From Pseudomonas inefficax (lineage in GTDB: Bacteria > Pseudomonadota > Gammaproteobacteria > Pseudomonadales > Pseudomonadaceae), in NCBI RefSeq assembly GCF_900277125.1, contig NZ_OPYN01000085.1:96880-160879 (forward strand): 64,000 nt of DNA. The letters are read 5' to 3'. Both the position numbers and the translations under genes were made by a program. Under the pieces are notes generated by a model that did no database searches, was not told where the DNA came from, and worked only from the letters and a program-made list of their open reading frames with translations. Of this stretch, positions 27,984-35,417 are shown piece by piece. Position 1 is the stretch's first letter; each line of letters starts with the position of its first letter.

Positions 27984-28808
27984 ATGGAACTCGATCTCTG
28001 GACCCAGAGCCTGGTCACCGCCATGACTGCCCTTTGGACCAAGGTAGCGAACTTCATCCCCAACCTGTTCGGCGCGCTGGTCGTGGTGCTGCTCGGTTTC
28101 GTGGTGGCCAAGCTGCTCGACACGCTGCTGTCCAAACTGCTGGCCAAGTTCGGCCTGGACCGACTGATGGGCGGCACCGGCCTGACCAAGATGCTCGGCC
28201 GGGTCGGCATCCAGGTGCCCATCTCCACCTTGATCGGCAAGATCGTCTACTGGTTCGTGCTGCTCATCTTCCTGGTCTCGGCCGCAGAGTCGCTGGGCCT
28301 GGAGCGGGTCTCGGCAACCCTCGACATGCTTGCCCTGTACCTGCCGAAGGTATTTGGCGCAGCCCTGGTGCTGCTGGCCGGCGTGCTGCTGGCGCAAGTG
28401 GCCAACGGCCTGGTGCGCGGCGCTGCCGAAGGCATCGGCCTGGAATACTCGGCAGGCCTGGGGCGTATCACCCAGGGCCTGGTGATCATCATCAGCATCT
28501 CGGTGGCCATCAGCCAGCTGGAAGTTAAAACCGACCTGCTGAACCATGTGATCGTGATCGGGCTGATTACCGTTGGTCTGGCCGTTGCGCTGGCAATGGG
28601 CCTGGGCAGCCGCGAAATCGCCGGGCAGATCCTGGCCGGCATCTACGTGCGCGAACTGTATCAGGTCGGCCAGCAGGTGCGGATTGGAGAGGTCGAAGGG
28701 CATATCGAGGAGATCGGTACGGTCAAGACGACGCTGCTGACCGATGATGGCGAACTGGTGTCGCTGTCCAATCGCGAGTTGCTTGAACAGCGAGTCAATA
28801 GCCGCTAA
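27984..28808 (+). CDS. cmpX: CmpX, MscS-like mechanosensitive channel
   Basis: A 274-aa membrane protein with about four hydrophobic helices (for example LFGALVVVLLGFVVAKLL and VFGAALVLLAGVLLAQVA). A C-terminal MscS-type beta domain (GLGSREIAGQILAGIYVRELYQVGQQVRIGEVEGHIEEIG) follows. The length agrees with CmpX of other pseudomonads. Such channels open on membrane tension; CmpX is linked to SigX activity and cyclic-di-GMP output in P. aeruginosa. ATG 27984 was preferred over a TTG at 27978 that overlaps the cfrX stop. It is followed 88 bases later by sigX. Confidence 0.9.
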   Translation: MELDLWTQSLVTAMTALWTKVANFIPNLFGALVVVLLGFVVAKLLDTLLSKLLAKFGLDRLMGGTGLTKMLGRVGIQVPISTLIGKIVYWFVLLIFLVSAAESLGLERVSATLDMLALYLPKVFGAALVLLAGVLLAQVANGLVRGAAEGIGLEYSAGLGRITQGLVIIISISVAISQLEVKTDLLNHVIVIGLITVGLAVALAMGLGSREIAGQILAGIYVRELYQVGQQVRIGEVEGHIEEIGTVKTTLLTDDGELVSLSNRELLEQRVNSR

Positions 28809-28896
28809 CCGCACAAAGCTGTTAATGTATGCCGCCGCGAAAATCGACCCACGGGGTCGCGCGGCGACATTGACCTGACTGTCGGCCAGATCCGTT

Positions 28897-29487
28897 TTGA
28901 ATAAAGTTCATTCGCCGCCCATGCGTTATGACCCCCGCGAGCTCACCGACGAAGAGTTGGTGGCGCGTTCGCATGAGGAGCTGTACCACGTTACCCGCGC
29001 CTATGAGGAGCTCATGCGGCGCTACCAACGGACCCTGTTCAACGTCTGCGCGCGTTATCTGGGGAACGACCGTGACGCGGACGATGTCTGTCAGGAAGTC
29101 ATGTTGAAAGTGCTGTACGGGCTGAAGAACTTCGAGGGTAAGTCCAAGTTCAAGACCTGGCTCTACAGCATCACCTACAACGAATGCATTACCCAGTACC
29201 GCAAAGAGCGCCGTAAACGTCGGTTGATGGATGCCTTGAGCCTGGACCCTGTGGAAGAGGCGTCCGAAGACAAGGCTCCGAAGCCGGCAGAAAAGGGCGG
29301 GCTGGACAAGTGGCTGGTGCATGTGAACCCGATTGACCGGGAAATCCTGGTGCTGCGTTTTGTCGCAGAGCTGGAATTTCAGGAAATTGCGGACATCATG
29401 CACATGGGCCTGAGCGCGACGAAAATGCGCTACAAGCGCGCGCTAGACAAGCTTCGGGAGAAATTTGCCGGCCTCGATGAAACTTAG
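28897..29487 (+). CDS. sigX: ECF sigma factor SigX
   Basis: A 196-aa extracytoplasmic-function sigma factor. Region 2 (YHVTRAYEELMRRYQRTLFNVCARYLGNDRDADDVCQEVMLKVL) and region 4 (VNPIDREILVLRFVAELEFQEIADIMHMGLSATKMRYKRALDKLR) are both complete. The TTG at 28897 is used because the P. aeruginosa protein starts the same way (MNK) and has 196 residues. SigX drives oprF and fatty-acid and envelope genes and responds to membrane change, probably through CmpX. No anti-sigma gene is present, consistent with what is known for this factor. It lies just upstream of oprF. Confidence 0.96.
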   Translation: MNKVHSPPMRYDPRELTDEELVARSHEELYHVTRAYEELMRRYQRTLFNVCARYLGNDRDADDVCQEVMLKVLYGLKNFEGKSKFKTWLYSITYNECITQYRKERRKRRLMDALSLDPVEEASEDKAPKPAEKGGLDKWLVHVNPIDREILVLRFVAELEFQEIADIMHMGLSATKMRYKRALDKLREKFAGLDET

Positions 29488-29598
29488 TGGCATGCAAATA
29501 TCTCTAACGAACCGGCGAGTTCTGCTAGACTTGCCGTCGAGTTGTCCCCCTTGTTTGTGGTGGGACTGCTTAACTATCACCAGATGGGGATTTAACGG

Positions 29599-30636
29599 AT
29601 GAAATTGAAAAACACCTTGGGCTTGGCCATTGGCTCGCTCGTCGCTGCTACTTCGTTCGGCGTTCTGGCTCAAGGCCAAGGCGCTGTGGAAATCGAAGGC
29701 AACGTTACCAAGCAGTACTACGACAGCGAACGTAACTTCAAGAACGACGGCACCAATCCTGGTGTTCGCCTGGGCTACTTCCTGACCGACGACGTTTCCC
29801 TGGACCTCGGCTACAACGAGACCCACAACGCTCGTGGTGAAGTCTTCAACAAAGACATCAAAGGTTCCAAGGCCAAGCTCGACGCTACCTACCACTTCGG
29901 TACCGTGGGCGACGCTCTGCGTCCGTACGTTTCCGCCGGTTTCGCTCACGAGAGCCTGGGCCAGGCCACTCGTAGCGGCCGCGACCACTCCACCTTCGCC
30001 AACGTTGGCGCTGGCGCCAAGTGGTACATCACCGACATGTTCTTCGCCCGTGCTGGCGTAGAAGCCATGTACAACATCGACAACGGCAACACCGAGTGGG
30101 GTCCGACCGTTGGTGTTGGTCTGAACTTCGGCGGTAGCCCGAAGCAAGCTGAAGTCGCTCCGGCTCCAGTTGCCGAAGTGTGCTCCGACTCCGACAACGA
30201 CGGCGTTTGCGACAACGTCGACAAGTGCCCTGACACCCCAGCCAACGTTACCGTTGACGCTGATGGCTGCCCGGCTGTTGCCGAAGTCGTTCGCGTTGAG
30301 CTGGACGTCAAGTTCGACTTCGACAAGTCGGTCGTCAAGCCAAACAGCTACGGCGACATCAAGAACCTGGCTGACTTCATGAAGCAGTACCCACAGACCA
30401 CCACCACCGTGGAAGGTCACACTGACTCCGTCGGCCCAGACGCTTACAACCAGAAGCTGTCCGAGCGTCGTGCCAACGCTGTCAAGCAGGTCCTGACCCA
30501 GCAGTACGGCGTGGAATCCAGCCGTGTTGACTCGGTTGGCTACGGCGAAACCCGTCCGGTTGCCGACAACGCCACCGAAGAAGGCCGCGCTGTCAACCGT
30601 CGCGTTGAAGCTCAGGTAGAAGCTCAGGCCAAGTAA
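29599..30636 (+). CDS. oprF: Major outer-membrane porin OprF (OmpA family)
   Basis: A 345-aa precursor. Residues 1-24 form a signal peptide ending in LAQG. An eight-stranded barrel reaches to about 185. Then come a four-cysteine linker (CSDSDNDGVCDNVDKCPDTP, then a later Cys) and a C-terminal OmpA peptidoglycan-binding domain (FDFDKSVVKPNSY; VEGHTDSVGPDAYNQKLSERRA). OprF links the outer membrane to peptidoglycan and forms a low-conductance porin. Codon choice differs from its neighbours (many GCT, GTT and CGT codons), typical of a very highly expressed gene. The promoter region lies in 29488-29598. Expression depends partly on SigX. A perfect palindromic terminator follows. Confidence 0.97.
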   Translation: MKLKNTLGLAIGSLVAATSFGVLAQGQGAVEIEGNVTKQYYDSERNFKNDGTNPGVRLGYFLTDDVSLDLGYNETHNARGEVFNKDIKGSKAKLDATYHFGTVGDALRPYVSAGFAHESLGQATRSGRDHSTFANVGAGAKWYITDMFFARAGVEAMYNIDNGNTEWGPTVGVGLNFGGSPKQAEVAPAPVAEVCSDSDNDGVCDNVDKCPDTPANVTVDADGCPAVAEVVRVELDVKFDFDKSVVKPNSYGDIKNLADFMKQYPQTTTTVEGHTDSVGPDAYNQKLSERRANAVKQVLTQQYGVESSRVDSVGYGETRPVADNATEEGRAVNRRVEAQVEAQAK

Positions 30637-30654
30637 TTGGTTTGAAGCTTCATG

Positions 30655-30680
30655 AAAAACCCGGCCTCGGCCGGGTTTTT
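30655..30680. terminator. Bidirectional terminator after oprF
   Basis: AAAAACCCGGCC-TC-GGCCGGGTTTTT is a perfect palindrome 18 bases after the oprF stop. It has T-runs on both strands, so it can also end the convergent cobA transcript. Confidence 0.93.
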
Positions 30681-30710
30681 CTTTGCCTGTTTCCTGGATT
30701 TGTGTGCCCC

Positions 30711-30829
30711 TTGTGGGAGCGGCCTTGTGTCGCGAAAGGGGCGCGTAGCGGCCCCAGATTTTCAGCTTCGCCGCAGTTATTGCCGGGGCTGCTGTGCAGC
30801 CCTTTCGCGACACAAGGCCGCTCCCACAA
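30711..30829. repeat. 119-bp TGTCGCG-family palindrome, copy 1
   Basis: The arms TTGTGGGAGCGGCCTTGTGT and complement surround an asymmetric centre (CAGATTTTCAGCTTCGCCGC). The copy at 34684-34802 is the same element in the opposite orientation. Confidence 0.88.
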
Positions 30830-30849
30830 AGGCCGGCGAAGGCAGCGCA

Positions 30850-31590
30850 TCATCCAGCAATTGCCACCAATTCCCGGGCCACCTGCCCCCCAACCACCTC
30901 CCCAATCACCAATATCGCCGGGCTACGCAAGCCAAACCCCCGCGCATCCTCAACCATCCCCCGCACATCGCTCCTGCACTCCCGCTGCTGCGGCAACGAG
31001 GCATTTTCGATCATCGCCACCGGCGTCCCCGGTGCCATGCCCCCGTCCAGCAACCCTTGGCGCACTTGCTCCAGCCTGGCCACCCCCATGTACACCACCA
31101 GCGTCGTGCCGCCCTGGGCCAAGGCCGCCCAGTTCAGTTCGCTGTCGTCCTGGGTATGTGCCGTGACCAGCGTCACGCCCTGGCTCACGCCCCGTGAGGT
31201 CAGGGAAATCCCGCATTGCGTGGCGCCGGCCAGGCCGGCGGTGATGCCGTTGACCACTTCCACCTCGATGCCATGCCCCTGCAGCCACAGCGCCTCTTCA
31301 CCGCCACGGCCGAAGATGCATGGGTCGCCGCCCTTGAGCCGCACCACGCAGCGCCCTTGCCGCGCATGGCGCAGCATCAGGCGCTGGATGAACGCCTGTG
31401 GCGTGGAGCGGCAGCCGCCGCGCTTGCCCACGGCAATCACCCGGGCCTGTGGGCAATGCTCCAGCACCATCGGGTTGACCAGGTCGTCGATCATCACCAC
31501 CGCGGCTTGCTGCAAGGCGCGTACAGCCTTGAGGGTGAGCAGTTCGGGGTCGCCAGGGCCAGCACCAACCAGCCAGACTTTCGCATTCAT
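30850..31590 (-). CDS. cobA: Uroporphyrinogen-III C-methyltransferase
   Basis: A 246-aa SUMT that adds methyl groups to C2 and C7 of uroporphyrinogen III, giving precorrin-2 for siroheme (and cobalamin). Motifs: VGAGPGDPELLTLKAVRALQQA at the N-terminus, GKRGGCRSTPQ, the SAM-binding VRLKGGDPCIFGRGGEEA, and VPGTPVAMIENAS-like residues later. It is the last gene of an operon with nasA and the PP2C-kinase, which fits a dedicated supply of siroheme to assimilatory nitrite reductase. It starts 27 bases after the kinase gene stops. Convergent with oprF. Confidence 0.95.
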   Translation of the reverse strand: MNAKVWLVGAGPGDPELLTLKAVRALQQAAVVMIDDLVNPMVLEHCPQARVIAVGKRGGCRSTPQAFIQRLMLRHARQGRCVVRLKGGDPCIFGRGGEEALWLQGHGIEVEVVNGITAGLAGATQCGISLTSRGVSQGVTLVTAHTQDDSELNWAALAQGGTTLVVYMGVARLEQVRQGLLDGGMAPGTPVAMIENASLPQQRECRSDVRGMVEDARGFGLRSPAILVIGEVVGGQVARELVAIAG

Positions 31591-31617
31591 CGGGGTTTCC
31601 TCATCGGCAAGGTGCGT

Positions 31618-33288
31618 TCAGCCCTTGAGCAGGGTGAGCAGCAATATCAGGTTGAACAGCAAGGACAGCAGCGCCAGGGTGCGCCATACCTTCAATGGCT
31701 CGCGCTCCAGCAACGGCCGTGGCCGGCTGGGCAGTTCCTGGCGGTCGCCACGTTCGAGCAGCAGCAGCCATTGTTCGGCGGTTTCGAAGCGCTGCGCCGG
31801 GTCGGCTGCCAGTGCCTGCTGCAGGTTGTGCTGCAGCCATTCCGGCAGGTCGGGGCGGTAGCGCGCGGCATTGACCGGCTGGCTGAAGCGCGGGCGCTGG
31901 AAGGCCTCCACTTCACCGTAGGGGTAGTGCCCGGTCAGCAGGTAATACAGCGTCACAGCCACGGCATACAGGTCCTGACGTCGGCTGGGCGGTTGGCCAT
32001 CGAATGCTTCCGGGGCAATATATGACGGCGTGCCCGGCAACTCGTGCAGCGGGTCTTCGGACAAGCCCGGGCAGTAGGCCAGGCCGAAGTCCAGCAGGCG
32101 CAGCTGGCCATCGCTGCCCAGGTGCAGGTTCTCTGGCTTGATGTCGCGGTGCAGCAGGTTGCGCCGGTGCAATACGCCGACCGCCTGCAGCAGTTGCCGG
32201 GCCAGCTCCAGCCACTGCGGCATGGGCAGCGGGCCGTGCTCGGCCAGCAGCGCTGCAAGGCTCTGGCCGGGGTATTCCCGCATCACGTAGTAGAGGTGCT
32301 GGCGCTGGCTGGCGGTGTGCAGCTCGGGGAAGTGGCGGCCAGCGACACGGCGCAGGAACCATTCTTCCAGCAACAGCCCTTGTGCCGCGCCGGGCTCCTG
32401 CTCGCGCGCGGGTGGCAGCGTCTTCAGCAGCCAGGCTCGGCCCTGGCCATCGCGCACCCGGTACAGCAGCGACTGGCGGCTGTGCGAAAGCAGCTTTTCG
32501 GTTTGCCAGCCATCGATTACCTGGCCTTCACGCAGCGGGCCGGGCACCGGCCATTGCTGCAGTTGCGCCAAGGTGTCGCCCAGGTTGGCGGTGCCCAGTT
32601 GCTCGACCTGTACCAGCAAGGCACTGGCGTTGTCCTGGCTGCCGTTGAGGTGCGCGCTGGCGACCAGGGTGTCGACGGCCAGTTGCAGGTCGGGTTGCTC
32701 GCGCAGCACCGCCTGGATATGTTGGTCGCCCAGGCTGGCCCATACGCCATCGCTCAACAGCAGGAAGCTCTCGCCCGGCTGCAGTTCGCCTTCCAGGTAA
32801 TCCACCAGCAAGTGCTGGTCCAGGCCCAGCGCGCGCTTCAGCACATGCTGCATGCCGGGCTGGTCCCATACGTGGTCTTCGCTCAGGCATTGCAGGCGCC
32901 CGGCGTGCCAGCGGTACGCGCGGCAGTCCCCCACGTGGGCCAAGGTAAAGCGCCGGCCACGCAGTACCAGTGCGCTGAGGGTGGTCAAAAGTGGCTGGCC
33001 GCTGCCTTGGGCGCGCAACCAGCGGTTCTGTGCCAACAACAGGCGGTCGAGTGCCTGGGCCACGCTCCAGGTCGCAGGGGTGGCGTAATAGTCCAGGGCC
33101 AGCGCCTGCAGGCTGGCACGGGCTGCCAGGCCACCATCGGCACATTGGCTGACGCCGTCGGCGAGGGCGAACAGGTAGCCCTTGCTGGCAGCCAGCTCCG
33201 GCGCCGGGGTAACCAGGCGCAGAGCGTCCTGGTTTTCCTCGCGCGGCCCGGTGGCGCTGGCCTGGGCAAACTTCAGCTGCAGGCTCAT
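31618..33288 (-). CDS. PP2C phosphatase - Ser/Thr kinase fusion in the nitrate operon
   Basis: A 556-aa bifunctional signalling protein. Residues 1-235 form a PP2C phosphatase, with the metal-binding motifs EENQDAL, ADGVSQ, HVGDCRAY, LLSDGVW and SQDNAS. Residues about 262-520 form a protein kinase with an HRDIKPEN catalytic loop, a metal-binding DFGLA, and an activation segment ending GTPSYIAPEAF. A single membrane helix (LALLSLLFNLILLLTLL) closes the protein, leaving both domains in the cytosol. It lies between nasA (9-base gap) and cobA, as in the P. aeruginosa nitrate cluster. Its substrates are not known; nitrate uptake or reduction proteins are obvious guesses. All catalytic residues appear intact. 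Confidence 0.93.
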   Translation of the reverse strand: MSLQLKFAQASATGPREENQDALRLVTPAPELAASKGYLFALADGVSQCADGGLAARASLQALALDYYATPATWSVAQALDRLLLAQNRWLRAQGSGQPLLTTLSALVLRGRRFTLAHVGDCRAYRWHAGRLQCLSEDHVWDQPGMQHVLKRALGLDQHLLVDYLEGELQPGESFLLLSDGVWASLGDQHIQAVLREQPDLQLAVDTLVASAHLNGSQDNASALLVQVEQLGTANLGDTLAQLQQWPVPGPLREGQVIDGWQTEKLLSHSRQSLLYRVRDGQGRAWLLKTLPPAREQEPGAAQGLLLEEWFLRRVAGRHFPELHTASQRQHLYYVMREYPGQSLAALLAEHGPLPMPQWLELARQLLQAVGVLHRRNLLHRDIKPENLHLGSDGQLRLLDFGLAYCPGLSEDPLHELPGTPSYIAPEAFDGQPPSRRQDLYAVAVTLYYLLTGHYPYGEVEAFQRPRFSQPVNAARYRPDLPEWLQHNLQQALAADPAQRFETAEQWLLLLERGDRQELPSRPRPLLEREPLKVWRTLALLSLLFNLILLLTLLKG

Positions 33289-33297
33289 GGCTGTGCC

Positions 33298-34509
33298 TCA
33301 AACTCGCGCCGCGGTAACCGCAGCCGAGCCCCAGGTGGTGCGCCAGCGCTGTTTCACGCCGTGCAGGCCGAACCAGGCCAGCAAGCCCAGGCTGGCGAAC
33401 AGCCACAGCCCCAGTTGGTAGTCACCGGTGTGCTGCTTGATGGTGCCAAGCCCGGCGGCCAGCAGGAAGCCTCCGATGCCGCCGGCCATGCCGATCAGCC
33501 CGGTCATCACGCCGATCTCCTGGCGGAAGCGTTGCGGCACCAGCTGGAACACTGCGCCATTGCCGGCCCCCAAGCCGAGCATGGCGCTGACGAACAGGGC
33601 CAGTGCGGCGGCGGCGCTAGGCAGGTTGAAGCCGACTGCGGCAATGCAGATGGCCGCCACGCTGTACATGCCCAGCAGGGTACGGATGCCGCCGAAGCGG
33701 TCGGCCAGGGCGCCGCCAAGTGGGCGCATCAAGCTGCCAGCGAACACGCAGGCAGCGGTGTAGTAGCCGGCGGTGATCGGGCTCAGGCCATACTGGTCGC
33801 TGAAGTAGCCGGGCAGGGCGCTGGCCAGGCCGATGAAGCCGCCGAAGGTGACGCTGTAGAAGAACATGAACCACCAGCTGTCACGGTCGCCCAGGGCCTT
33901 GAGGTAGTCGGCCATGGCTTTTGGCTTGGGCCGCTGCGGGGCATTGCGTGCCAGCAGGGCGAACACCAACAGGGCCAGCGACAGCGGGATCAGCGCGAAG
34001 CCAAACACATTGTTCCAGCCAAAGCCTGCAGCCAGCGCAGGGGCCAACAGGGCGGCGAACACTGTGCCGGAGTTGCCGGCACCGGCAATGCCCATGGCTT
34101 TGCCTTGATGCTGAGGCGGGTACCACTGCGAGGCCAGCGGCAGTGACACGGCGAACGAAGCGCCGGCAAAGCCGAGGAAAACGCCCAGCAGCAGCGCTTG
34201 TTCATAGCTGTGCACGCCCAGGTGCCAGGCAGCGGCGAGAGCGACGATGACCACCACCTGGCCGATCAGCCCGGCGGTCTTGGGCGACAGGCGGTCGACC
34301 AGCACGCCCATGGCAAAGCGCAGTATCGCCCCGGCCAGGATCGGGGTGGCCACCATCAGGCCCCGTTGTTGTGCGCTCAGCTGCAGATCGGCGGCAATCT
34401 GCACCGCCAGTGGGCCAAGCAGGTACCAGACCATGAAGCTGAGGTCGAAGTACAGGAACGCGGCGAACAGCGTGGGCACATGCCCGGATTTCCAGAAGCT
34501 GGTACTCAT
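33298..34509 (-). CDS. nasA: Nitrate/nitrite transporter, NarK/NasA family
   Basis: A 403-aa major-facilitator transporter with about 12 helices and the two glycine-rich nitrate signatures (GFAGASFAVSLPLASQWYPPQHQGKAMGIAGAGNSG near 110-145, and a second around VFAGSLMRPLGGALADRFGG). ATG 34509 has GAGGTG upstream; the longer frame runs into the leader hairpins. It is the first gene of the operon nasA - PP2C/kinase - cobA, and its 120-base untranslated leader carries a NasT-type antitermination device. The nitrate and nitrite reductase genes usually found in this operon are absent from the window, so they must lie elsewhere. Confidence 0.95.
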   Translation of the reverse strand: MSTSFWKSGHVPTLFAAFLYFDLSFMVWYLLGPLAVQIAADLQLSAQQRGLMVATPILAGAILRFAMGVLVDRLSPKTAGLIGQVVVIVALAAAWHLGVHSYEQALLLGVFLGFAGASFAVSLPLASQWYPPQHQGKAMGIAGAGNSGTVFAALLAPALAAGFGWNNVFGFALIPLSLALLVFALLARNAPQRPKPKAMADYLKALGDRDSWWFMFFYSVTFGGFIGLASALPGYFSDQYGLSPITAGYYTAACVFAGSLMRPLGGALADRFGGIRTLLGMYSVAAICIAAVGFNLPSAAAALALFVSAMLGLGAGNGAVFQLVPQRFRQEIGVMTGLIGMAGGIGGFLLAAGLGTIKQHTGDYQLGLWLFASLGLLAWFGLHGVKQRWRTTWGSAAVTAARV

Positions 34510-34540
34510 CGAACACCTCACTCGGCAATGCAACGGAACG

Positions 34541-34592
34541 AAAAAGACGCCGCCACCCGCTCCACATGGGTGGAGGGGAGAGCGACGTCTTT
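34541..34592 (-). terminator. Leader terminator of the nasA operon
   Basis: On the minus strand AAAGACG ... CTCCAC-CCAT-GTGGAG ... CGTCTTTTT forms a long hairpin ending in five T, 31 bases before the nasA ATG. The 5' arm AAAGACG is also the loop and descending stem of the upstream P2 hairpin, so the two structures exclude each other. Confidence 0.85.
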
Positions 34593-34626
34593 GTCGGGAT
34601 CAAGTGGGCAACCGCCGTTGGCTACC
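34583..34626 (-). ncRNA. ANTAR (NasT) target: tandem hexaloop hairpins in the nasA leader
   Basis: Reading the minus strand, P1 is GGTAGCC-AACGGC-GGTTGCC (34626-34607), a 7-bp stem allowing G-U pairs. P2 is CGAC-AAAGAC-GTCG (34596-34583). Both hexaloops have A at position 1 and G at position 4, the published ANTAR target rule, and the linker is 10 bases. P2 overlaps the terminator's 5' arm. NasT is encoded about 200 bases upstream, so this is almost certainly its RNA target. Confidence 0.88.
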
Positions 34627-34640
34627 GGTGATATTTGTTC

Positions 34641-34657
34641 AGCAAGAGATGGGCCAA
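34641..34657 (-). promoter_or_regulatory. Sigma54 promoter of nasA
   Basis: The minus strand reads TTGGCCCATCTCTTGCT. GG and GC are separated by exactly 10 bases, and the -12 side TTGCT is consensus. Transcription would start near 34630, placing the P1 hairpin at the very 5' end of the message. This fits NtrC/nitrogen control of nitrate uptake. Confidence 0.8.
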
Positions 34658-34683
34658 CTTGGACCGTGGGTTGACTCGGGTTA

Positions 34684-34802
34684 TGTGGGAGCGGCCTTGT
34701 GTCGCGAAAGGGCTGCGCAGCAGCCCCGGCAATATCTGCGGCGAAGCTGAAAATTCGGGGGCCGCTACGCGCCCCTTTCGCGACACAAGGCCGCTCCCAC
34801 AT
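34684..34802. repeat. 119-bp TGTCGCG-family palindrome, copy 2 (inverted)
   Basis: The reverse complement of this block differs from the 30711-30829 copy at only a handful of positions, including in the asymmetric centre. It lies between nasT and the nasA promoter. Confidence 0.88.
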
Positions 34803-34829
34803 GGATCGCGTGAGGTTTTGAACGAGGCG

Positions 34830-35405
34830 TCAGCCCAGCATCTCGTGCATGGCAATGATCTGCTCTGCCACCTGGATCAGCTTCTGCTGCCGGCTCATGG
34901 CCTGACGGCGCATCAGGGTGTAGGCCTGTTCTTCGTTGCAGTCCTTCATCTTCATCAGCAAACCCTTGGCCTGCTCGATGCGCTTGCGCTCGGCCAGTTG
35001 CTGGTCGCGCGCCAGCAATTGTGCCTTCAGCGCCTGGTCACTTTCGAAGCGGGCCATGGCCACATCCAGGATCGGCTGCAGCCGCGCCGCATGGATGCCT
35101 TCGACGATGTAGGCGCTGACCCCCGACTGGATCGCCTGGCGCATCACGGCGGGGTCGTGCTCGTCGGTGAACAGTACGATGGGGCGTGGCTGGTCACGGC
35201 TGACCAGCACCACCTGTTCCATCACATCGCGGTCCGGTGAGTCGGTATCGATCAGCACCACATCCGGGCGCACCGTTTCGACGCAGGCGGGCAGGTCGAT
35301 GGTCAGGCCGGGGGCTTCGATGACCTCGAAGCCGGCCTCGCTCAGGGCCGCCTTGAGGCGGCCGAGTTTGCTCTGGGTGTCGTCGATCAGCAGGATGCGC
35401 AACAT
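34830..35405 (-). CDS. nasT: NasT, ANTAR-type transcription antiterminator
   Basis: A 191-aa protein with an N-terminal receiver-like domain (MLRILLIDDTQSKLGRLKAAL, DVVLIDTDSPDRD) and a C-terminal ANTAR RNA-binding domain (ERKRIEQAKGLLMKMKDCNEEQAYTLMRRQAMSRQQKLIQVAEQII, about residues 135-185). In the nitrate system, NasT is held by NasS; nitrate binding to NasS frees NasT, which stabilises paired hexaloop hairpins in the nas leader and prevents termination. It lies 12 bases after nasS in the same operon, and its target hairpins are visible upstream of nasA. The receiver is probably not phosphorylated in this pathway. Confidence 0.95.
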   Translation of the reverse strand: MLRILLIDDTQSKLGRLKAALSEAGFEVIEAPGLTIDLPACVETVRPDVVLIDTDSPDRDVMEQVVLVSRDQPRPIVLFTDEHDPAVMRQAIQSGVSAYIVEGIHAARLQPILDVAMARFESDQALKAQLLARDQQLAERKRIEQAKGLLMKMKDCNEEQAYTLMRRQAMSRQQKLIQVAEQIIAMHEMLG

Positions 35406-35417
35406 GAATGGTCCCCC

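Noticed and set aside
29443..30813. 456-codon antisense frame across oprF
   Set aside because: Produced by the strict codon choice of oprF on the other strand; no start signal and no similarity to a known protein.
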